Shown piece by piece: positions 58,351-64,000 of a DNA stretch of 64,000 nt. This stretch comes from Cellulomonas xylanilytica (lineage in GTDB: Bacteria; Actinomycetota; Actinomycetes; Actinomycetales; Cellulomonadaceae): positions 576,325 to 640,324 of the forward strand of contig NZ_BJUB01000001.1 in the NCBI RefSeq assembly GCF_007989805.1, read 5' to 3'. The position numbers were made by a program, and so were the translations under genes. The number at the start of each line of letters is the position of its first letter. Within the stretch, counting starts at the first letter, position 1. A model generated the notes under the pieces. That model had not been told where the DNA came from and made no database searches. It worked only from the letters and a program-made list of their open reading frames with translations.

Positions 58351-58389
58351 CGACGCCCCCTGCCTCCTCGACGGAGGCAGGGGGCGTCG
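58351..58389. terminator. Strong terminator after deaD
   Basis: A perfect 17-bp stem (58351-58367 with 58373-58389) closes a 5-nt TCGAC loop. It lies 14 nt after the deaD stop and 8 nt beyond the stop of the convergent sensor gene, so it serves both. The sequence after it, TGCTGTCGCT, has few T residues. Confidence 0.85.
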
Positions 58390-58397
58390 TGCTGTCG

Positions 58398-61088
58398 CTA
58401 CCGCAGGACGGAGCCGGACCGGCCCTGGCGGGAGGCGCCGCGCAGGAGCGTGATGTCCGCCTCCCGCAGCACCTCGCCGACGTCCCGGAACCCGCGGATG
58501 CTGCCGAGCACGCCGATGGCCAGCCGCGACCCGAGCTCCTGGCGCAGCTGGTCCAGCAGGAGCGAGAGCCGGGGCGGCACGCCACCCGGGCCCACGTCGT
58601 CCAGCAGGACGACGAAGTCGTCCTCGGCGATGCGTGCGGGGGTGTCACCCTCGCGCAGCGGTCGGCGCAGGCGCCGGACCAGCTCCCGGTGCAGGTCGAG
58701 GCGTGCGTCACCCTCCGACTCGACGTGGCCCTGCGTCGGGATGGACGGCCCGTCCAGGACGCGGACCACGGCGAGCGCGCAGTCGTACCCCGGCGACCGT
58801 CGGGTCCGCAGGACCGCCGCACCCAGCCGGTCGAGGAACAGCAGCCGGTTGACCAGGCCCGTCTCCGGGTCCCGCAGCGCGTCGCGCTGGAGGGCGATCT
58901 CCTGCTCCTTGCGCTCGGTGACGTCCACCAGGGCGCCGACGAGACGGGCCGGGCACCCGGCGTCGTCCAGCACGGTGACGGCGCGGCACAGCATCCACCG
59001 GTAGTCGCCGGAGGACGTCCGGACACGGTGCTCCAGCTCGAGCGGCGACCCGGCACCGGCCAGCTGCGAGGCGATCGACGCCGACAGCTCGTCGCGGTCC
59101 GCGGGGTGCACGCGCTCGAGCCACTCCCCCGGTGAGTCGCCGATGACGTCGTCGTCGTAACCGAGTGTCTGCTTCCACCGCGGCGAGTAGTACACCGTGC
59201 CGGCCGAGACGTCCCAGTCCCACGTGCCGTCGTGCGCGGCCATGGAGGCGAGCGCGTACCGTTCCTCGCTCGCCCGCACGGTGTCCGCCAGCGACCGCTC
59301 ACGGGCTGCTGCCTGCTCCAGTGCCCGGCGCTGCTCGCGCAGGTTGGCCAGGAGACGCTCCTGGTCGAGCGCGACCGCGAGGAGGGCCGCCCAGTGGTTG
59401 AACCGGTCCCGGGCGCTGGTCGCGCGCGTCTCCACCGTCCCGTCGATGGCGAGCAGACCCCAGTCGCTGCCGCCGAAGGTCACGGGCACGACGAACGTCA
59501 GCTCGTTGGACCCGACGGTTCCCGCCCGCGTCAGCGCCGCCGGCGGGAACTGGCTCGCGGTGGTCCGCACGCCGACCAGCCGGGACAGGGTGCCGGACGT
59601 GTCGTGCACGCCGACGACCTCCATCTCGCGGTCCCCCGGGCCGCGGTCGGCGCCGAGCCACAGCCCGAGGCACGCGTGGCCCCGGACCCCGCGCGGCAGC
59701 CAGCCCAGCGCCCGAGGGCTTGCCCCGTCGCCACGCAGGAGGTCCATGTCGACCTCGTACTGGTCGACGATGGTGCGCTCGAGCTGGCCGCTGCGGGCGA
59801 GCATCGCGCGGGTGCACCCCTTGGTCAGCGCCAGCAGCACCTCCGTGACGGACCGCCGGACCGCGTCCTCGTGCTCCGGACGCGAGAGCGCTTCCACCAC
59901 GTCCGCCTCCACGCCGCGCAGGCAGATGACCAGCTGCTCGAGCGCCTCGGGGTGGGGCTGCATCGCGGACGTGACGTCGGCGAGCCGGGCCAGGGTCGCG
60001 GTCCCGGGGACCGTCCCCCGCTCCGCCGCCGTCTCGATCGGCTCCACGACGGCGTGCCACCACGTCTCGCGCGGTGCCACCCCGGTGCGACGAGCCCCGC
60101 CGCTGCCGGACGGACCCACGAACGCCGTCCCGGCGAGGGCGCGCAGCACCTGGTAGCCGCTCCGGCTGCCGCCGCCCGACCCCGTCGCCGGCGCGGACCG
60201 GGCGGACTCGGTGCACCCGCAGGACTCGCGCAGGACCAGCGTGGACGGGGCGCGGTACTCGCCCCCGGGGACGTCCTCGCCGCGCATCCGGGACAGCAGC
60301 AGCGACACCGCGGTCTCGCCGACCCGGTCGTAGTGCGCGTCGACCGTCGACAGCCGCGGCGTCACGCGCGCCCCGGAGTCGGCGTGGTCGAAGCCGATCA
60401 CGGCCTGGTCGCGCGGGAGCACGAGCCCGGCGGCCCGCAGGGCACGCTGGAACCCGATCGCGTTGCGGTCGGTCGCTGCGATCACCGCGGTTGTCGGGGA
60501 ACCGGCCGCGAGCATCTTCGCCGCGGCGTCCGCGCCGCCCTGCTCGTGGTTGTCCGACGACTCGTAGATCCACCCGTCCGGAGCCTCGATGCCGTGGTCG
60601 GCGAGGGTCGCGCGGTAGGCGGCGAAACGCTCGCGCATGTCCCGCTGCGTCAGGCACCCGACGAAGCCGATCGCCGTGTGCCCGTGCTCGAGCAGGTGCT
60701 CGACGGCCGCGCGCACGCCGCCGACGTTGTCCGGGAGGACCACCGCGTCGTCGCCGGACTGCGGCTCCTCGCTGACGAGCACGACGGGCAGACCCCACTG
60801 CTGCACGGAGGCGAGCCGGTCGCTGCGCAGCGCCTTGCCGACGACGACGAGCCCGTCGACGGCACCGAGCGCCACGGGCGCGTCGAGGATCGACTCGTCC
60901 GGGTACCTCTCCCGGTCGAGCCCCGCCGGGTAGGTCTGCACCGCGACCACGCGATGCCCTGCTGCCCGAGCCGCCCGTGCCACCCCAGCGATCAGGGCCC
61001 CAAAGTAGAACCCGCCGACCACCGGCGAGAGCACACCGATCGTCCGTCTCGCCGTTGGTGAGACCGGTCCACGCCGCACTGTTCCCAT
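58398..61088 (-). CDS. LacI-type sugar-binding / PAS / degenerate GGDEF sensor
   Basis: An 896-residue cytoplasmic sensor. Residues about 15-295 are a LacI/periplasmic-binding fold (RTIGVLSPVVGGFYFGALIA, VLPDNVGGVRAAVEHLLEHG, AVIAATDRNAIGFQRALRAA) without a DNA-binding HTH, signal peptide or membrane helix. A middle region has a GAF-like part (LTFVVPVTFGGSDWGLLAID). A PAS domain follows (about 615-730; SMAAHDGTWDWDVSAGTVYY, then LVGALVDVTERKEQE). The end is GGDEF-like (RDPETGLVNRLLFLDRL), but the GGDEF motif is AEDDF near residue 822, so cyclase activity is doubtful. The ATG at 61088 is chosen because the GTG at 61154 would almost touch the divergent gene. Confidence 0.85.
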   Translation of the reverse strand: MGTVRRGPVSPTARRTIGVLSPVVGGFYFGALIAGVARAARAAGHRVVAVQTYPAGLDRERYPDESILDAPVALGAVDGLVVVGKALRSDRLASVQQWGLPVVLVSEEPQSGDDAVVLPDNVGGVRAAVEHLLEHGHTAIGFVGCLTQRDMRERFAAYRATLADHGIEAPDGWIYESSDNHEQGGADAAAKMLAAGSPTTAVIAATDRNAIGFQRALRAAGLVLPRDQAVIGFDHADSGARVTPRLSTVDAHYDRVGETAVSLLLSRMRGEDVPGGEYRAPSTLVLRESCGCTESARSAPATGSGGGSRSGYQVLRALAGTAFVGPSGSGGARRTGVAPRETWWHAVVEPIETAAERGTVPGTATLARLADVTSAMQPHPEALEQLVICLRGVEADVVEALSRPEHEDAVRRSVTEVLLALTKGCTRAMLARSGQLERTIVDQYEVDMDLLRGDGASPRALGWLPRGVRGHACLGLWLGADRGPGDREMEVVGVHDTSGTLSRLVGVRTTASQFPPAALTRAGTVGSNELTFVVPVTFGGSDWGLLAIDGTVETRATSARDRFNHWAALLAVALDQERLLANLREQRRALEQAAARERSLADTVRASEERYALASMAAHDGTWDWDVSAGTVYYSPRWKQTLGYDDDVIGDSPGEWLERVHPADRDELSASIASQLAGAGSPLELEHRVRTSSGDYRWMLCRAVTVLDDAGCPARLVGALVDVTERKEQEIALQRDALRDPETGLVNRLLFLDRLGAAVLRTRRSPGYDCALAVVRVLDGPSIPTQGHVESEGDARLDLHRELVRRLRRPLREGDTPARIAEDDFVVLLDDVGPGGVPPRLSLLLDQLRQELGSRLAIGVLGSIRGFRDVGEVLREADITLLRGASRQGRSGSVLR

Positions 61089-61159
61089 GACCCCACATCC
61101 CTCGCCCACGTCGTCGGAGCCGAGATGATGCATTTCACCCGCATCGGGCGACACACTAG

Positions 61160-62290
61160 GTGATCGTGGTCACACCTGCATATGACTCCGGAGTACCCGG
61201 CTCTTCCGCGTCGCCGTCGACGCCGTCGCCCGGGCCGTCCTCCCCCGCCCCTTCCCACGCGCCCGCACCGGCGCCGGCACGACGTCCGACGATTACCGAC
61301 GTGGCACGCGCCGCGGGTGTCTCGATCGCCGTCGTGTCCTACGCACTAAACGGTCGACCGGGGGTCTCCGCAGCGACCCGCGAACGCGTCCTGCGCGTCG
61401 CCGACGAGTTCGGCTGGCGGCCCAGCGCGGCCGCGCGGTCGATGCGCACGGGTCCCCGCGCGATCGGTCTCGTGTTCGACCGCGGCGCCGCCGGCCCGGT
61501 GGCGCAGGCCACCGGCGTGCTCGAGTTCGTCATCTCGTTGCAGGAGGTGCTGGCGACGCGCAACCTCGCCCTGGTCCTCCAGCTCGTCGACGGGCCCGAG
61601 GCCGCCGTGACCTTGTACGGCGAGTGGTGGGCCGAGCGCCGGTTCGACGTCATGGTCGTCACCGACGTCCTCGCGGAGGACCCGCGGATCGACGCGCTCC
61701 GACGTCTGCGCGCTCCCGCGGTGATCGTCAGTGCAGGTCAGAGCGATGTGGACCTCGCCTCGGTGACCATCGACGACGCCGAGGCGTTCGTCCGTGTCGG
61801 CCGGTACCTGCTGGAGCTGGGGCACCGGCACGTGGCCCTGGTGAGCGGGCCCAAGGAGCTCGTGCGCACCCGCGAGCGACTCGCAGCGCTCTCCGGAGTC
61901 CTCGACGCGGCGAGCGGCGTGCTCGTCCACGAGGCCACCGGGGGCACCGCCGAGGAGGCGGCCGTGGCGACCAGGCGGCTGCTCACCGGGGGCCGCGCGC
62001 CGACGGCGATCGTGTACGACTCGGACCAGATGGCGGTCGCCGCGCTCGACGTCGCGCGTCGGACCGGGCTCGCCGTGCCGTGGGACCTGTCGGTCGTGGC
62101 GGGCTCCGACTCGGCTCTCTGCCGGCTCGCCACGCCGTCGATCACGACGCTCCCCTCGGCCCAGCGGGATCTCGGGACGGCGACCGGAGAGGCCGTCCTG
62201 GCGGTCCTCGACGGGGACGTCCGGGCACGCCGCGAGCTCCAGATCGGCGGCCTCGCGGTGCGCGGGAGCACCGGTCCCAGGTCGAGATGA
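61160..62290 (+). CDS. LacI-family transcriptional repressor
   Basis: A 376-residue LacI-type repressor. A 45-residue Pro/Ser-rich, disordered tail precedes the HTH and hinge helix (TITDVARAAGVSIAVVSYAL, then FGWRPSAAARSMRTG), followed by a sugar-binding core (AIGLVFDRGAAGPVAQATGV, GHRHVALVSGPKELVRTRER, AIVYDSDQMAVAALDVARRT). It diverges from the sugar-sensor gene. Its stop codon lies in a CebR/CelR-like palindrome and the cellulase gene begins 174 bp further on, so it is a likely regulator of that gene. Start is uncertain: GTG 61160 or 61166; both lie in the low-complexity tail. Confidence 0.88.
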   Translation: MIVVTPAYDSGVPGSSASPSTPSPGPSSPAPSHAPAPAPARRPTITDVARAAGVSIAVVSYALNGRPGVSAATRERVLRVADEFGWRPSAAARSMRTGPRAIGLVFDRGAAGPVAQATGVLEFVISLQEVLATRNLALVLQLVDGPEAAVTLYGEWWAERRFDVMVVTDVLAEDPRIDALRRLRAPAVIVSAGQSDVDLASVTIDDAEAFVRVGRYLLELGHRHVALVSGPKELVRTRERLAALSGVLDAASGVLVHEATGGTAEEAAVATRRLLTGGRAPTAIVYDSDQMAVAALDVARRTGLAVPWDLSVVAGSDSALCRLATPSITTLPSAQRDLGTATGEAVLAVLDGDVRARRELQIGGLAVRGSTGPRSR

Positions 62291-62303
62291 GAACGCTCTC
62301 ATC
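62286..62303 (+). promoter_or_regulatory. CebR/CelR-like LacI operator upstream of the cellobiohydrolase
   Basis: GATGAGA-ACGC-TCTCATC has perfect 7-bp arms. The inner 14 nt TGAGAACGCTCTCA match the actinobacterial CebR/CelR box TGGGAGCGCTCCCA at 11 of 14 positions. It overlaps the lacI stop (62288-62290) and lies 162 bp before the cellulase GTG. A cellobiose- or oligosaccharide-responsive LacI protein should bind here. Confidence 0.7.
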
Positions 62304-62464
62304 CATGTCACATTTTGGTAACGGCGAGAACCTAAACGATTTGCCCCGTGCCGCCCGGAAAGTCCGCATGGTGATCTACGTCCAGTCGCCGTGGACTTTC
62401 CCGGCCGACATGCGCCCGGACGGGACGGCCGGCCGGGCACGCCGATCGACACCCGGAGGACTAC
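62304..62464 (+). promoter_or_regulatory. Leader of the cellobiohydrolase gene with long-range hairpin
   Basis: The stretch after the operator is locally A/T-rich (around 62310-62345, TTTTGGTAACGG and CCTAAACGATTTG) and probably holds the promoter, but no clean -35/-10 pair is seen. GGAAAGTCC (62357-62365) and GGACTTTCC (62393-62401) form a perfect 9-bp inverted repeat with a 27-nt loop. The ribosome binding site GGAGGA is at 62456-62461. Confidence 0.5.
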
Positions 62465-64000
62465 GTGTCCACACACGGCAAGAGAGCGGTGAGGCAGCGT
62501 CTGCGCGCCGCCACCACCGCAGCAGCAGCGATGGCGCTGCTCGCAGCCCCCCTGTGCATCACCACGAGTGCGAGCGCCGCCGAGGCGCACGTCGACAACC
62601 CCTTCGCGGGCGCGACGCAGTACGTGAACCCCACGTACGCGGCAGCGGTTGAGAGCGCTGCCACACGTGCCGGCGACGCGACCCTGGCCGCGAAGATGCG
62701 GACCGTCGCCAAGCAGCCGACCGCCGTCTGGATGGACCGGATCAGCGCCATCACCGGCAACGCGGACGGCAACGGCCTGAAGTTCCACCTGGACAACGCG
62801 GTGGCCCAGAAGGGCGCGGGCCCGATCGTGTTCAACCTGGTCATCTACGACCTGCCCGGCCGCGACTGCTTCGCCCTCGCGTCGAACGGTGAGCTCCCCG
62901 CCACCGACGCCGGGCTGGCGCGCTACAAGACCGAGTACATCGACGCCATCGCGGCGCTCCTGGCCGACCCGAAGTACCAGGACCTCCGCATCGTGGCGAC
63001 GATCGAGCCCGACTCGCTGCCGAACCTGGTGACGAACATCTCGGAGCCCGCCTGCCAGCAGTCGGCGCCCTACTACCGGGCGGGCGTGAAGTACGCGCTC
63101 GACAAGCTCCACGCCATCCCGAACGTCTACAACTACATCGACATCGGCCACTCGGGCTGGCTCGGCTGGGACAGCAACGCCGGTCCGTCCGCCACGCTCT
63201 TCGCCGAGGTGGCCAAGTCGACGACGGCCGGCTTCGCGTCCGTCGACGGGTTCGTGAGCGACGTGGCCAACACCACCCCGCTCGTCGAGCCGTACCTGCC
63301 GGACTCCTCGATCTCCGTCGGTGGCACGCCGATCCGGTCGAGCTCGTTCTACGAGTGGAACTTCGACTTCGACGAGACCGACTTCACGGCGCACATGCAC
63401 CGTCTGCTCGTCGCCGCCGGGTTCCCGTCGTCGATCGGCATGCTGATCGACACCTCGCGCAACGGCTGGGGCGGTCCGAACCGTCCGACCGCCGCGTCGA
63501 CCAGCACCAACCACAACACCTACGTGAACGAGTCCAAGGTGGACAAGCGCGTCCACCGTGGCGCGTGGTGCAACCCGCTCGGTGCCGGTATCGGCGAGCT
63601 CCCGCAGGCGACGCCCTCGGGCTACACGGCCTCGCACCTGGACGCGTTCGTCTGGATCAAGCCCCCGGGTGAGTCCGACGGTGCCTCCAGCGAGATCGAG
63701 AACGACCAGGGCAAGCGGTTCGACCGCATGTGCGACCCGACCTTCGTGTCGCCCAAGCTGAGCAACCAGCTCACCGGCGCCACGCCCGGTGCCCCGCTGG
63801 CCGGCCAGTGGTTCGAGGCGCAGTTCAAGACCCTCGTCGCCAACGCCTACCCGGTGATCCCCGGCGGCACCACGCCGACCGACACGACGGCGCCCTCGGT
63901 GCCGGCGGGTCTGACGGCCGGTACCACCACCACGACGTCGGTCCCGCTGTCCTGGACCGCCTCGACCGACAACAGCGGTGGTTCCGGCGTCGCCGGATAT
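62465..64000 (+). CDS. cbhA: GH6 exocellobiohydrolase with Fn3 linker, 3' end outside window
   Basis: A secreted cellulase; 512 codons are visible and the frame runs off the right edge. A signal peptide (basic RAVRQRLR, hydrophobic AAAAMALLAAPLCI, cleavage near TSASAAEA) is followed by a GH6 domain with NLVIYDLPGRDCFALASNGE (catalytic acid Asp at residue 134), ATIEPDSLPNLVTN, YIDIGHSGWLGW, RGAWCNPLGAGIG and WIKPPGESDG. From about residue 472 a fibronectin-III repeat starts (APSVPAGLTAG). This is the layout of Cellulomonas CbhA/Cel6B, which cleaves cellobiose from the non-reducing end; further Fn3 and a CBM2 are expected beyond the edge. GTG start with GGAGGA. Confidence 0.93.
   Translation, partial: MSTHGKRAVRQRLRAATTAAAAMALLAAPLCITTSASAAEAHVDNPFAGATQYVNPTYAAAVESAATRAGDATLAAKMRTVAKQPTAVWMDRISAITGNADGNGLKFHLDNAVAQKGAGPIVFNLVIYDLPGRDCFALASNGELPATDAGLARYKTEYIDAIAALLADPKYQDLRIVATIEPDSLPNLVTNISEPACQQSAPYYRAGVKYALDKLHAIPNVYNYIDIGHSGWLGWDSNAGPSATLFAEVAKSTTAGFASVDGFVSDVANTTPLVEPYLPDSSISVGGTPIRSSSFYEWNFDFDETDFTAHMHRLLVAAGFPSSIGMLIDTSRNGWGGPNRPTAASTSTNHNTYVNESKVDKRVHRGAWCNPLGAGIGELPQATPSGYTASHLDAFVWIKPPGESDGASSEIENDQGKRFDRMCDPTFVSPKLSNQLTGATPGAPLAGQWFEAQFKTLVANAYPVIPGGTTPTDTTAPSVPAGLTAGTTTTTSVPLSWTASTDNSGGSGVAGY

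Noticed and set aside
61089..61154. Upstream GTG start (61154) for the sugar sensor
   Set aside because: It would leave only 5 bp to the divergent lacI start; the sequence before 61088 does not resemble the sugar-binding fold.

Overview
The window is about 74% G+C by eye, densely coded and rich in GTG starts and ATGA/GTGA overlaps. It comes from an actinobacterium of the Cellulomonas type. Evidence: actinobacterial marker genes (rbpA, garA, ftsR, mihF, pafBC, helY), a gene order that largely matches the Mycobacterium pyr, mihF-gmk-rpoZ-coaBC-metK, fmt-rsmB-rpe-rib and pgsA-DUF881-sbp-DUF881-garA-ftsR-bfn blocks, and a secreted GH6 cellobiohydrolase with a fibronectin-III linker at the right edge, like CbhA/Cel6B of Cellulomonas fimi. 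I saw no rRNA, tRNA, CRISPR array or insertion sequence.

Layout. 1-0.5 kb: end of a PLP-dependent enzyme gene. 0.55-9.4 kb: a complete pyrimidine operon (pyrR, pyrB, pyrC, a membrane PH-like protein, carA, carB, pyrF), every gene overlapping the next, led by a PyrR-binding hairpin that overlaps the pyrR ribosome binding site. 9.5-13.3 kb: mihF, gmk, rpoZ, coaBC, metK. 13.3-19.1 kb: priA (helicase motifs lost), a HAD hydrolase, fmt, rsmB, rpe. 19.2-24.5 kb: an FMN riboswitch with a Shine-Dalgarno-masking hairpin, ribD-ribE-ribBA-ribH, hisE-hisG and a PH-domain membrane protein. 24.5-30.1 kb: a divergent DUF3866 gene, pafB-pafC, a small membrane protein, tatA-tatC and a lipid-kinase-like gene. 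30.1-37.8 kb: helY, an amidohydrolase, a 427-bp gap with a strong promoter-like element, lnt-ppm1 and convergent rbpA.

38-49.6 kb is the accessory part: an aldo/keto reductase, a hypothetical gene, an unusual luciferase-like/berberine-bridge flavoenzyme fusion coupled to a UPF0303 gene, an AraC-VOC-UvrA-like-DUF1801 cassette that looks like a drug-resistance unit, a lone tyrosine recombinase next to a lower-GC patch, a GNAT/small acidic protein/metallo-hydrolase operon and a lone ParA ATPase. 49.7-55.8 kb (minus strand) is the conserved division/regulation block (CDP-alcohol phosphatidyltransferase, DUF881, Sbp, DUF881, GarA, FtsR, bifunctional nuclease, MerR), without the gcvH found there in mycobacteria. 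55.9-58.4 kb: a CoA-binding protein and a DEAD-box helicase with a long structured leader and a strong terminator.

58.4-64 kb is the most interesting area. A cytoplasmic sensor with a LacI-type sugar-binding domain (no DNA-binding domain) fused to PAS and degenerate GGDEF domains sits head-to-head with a true LacI repressor. The repressor gene's stop codon lies in a palindrome resembling the CebR/CelR operator, just upstream of the cellobiohydrolase gene. I infer a cellulose or oligosaccharide response locus.

Many genes start 6-8 nt after a TANNNT -10 box, so leaderless transcription seems common and was used to choose several start codons. Functions come from motif recognition and remembered gene order; no database search was run.
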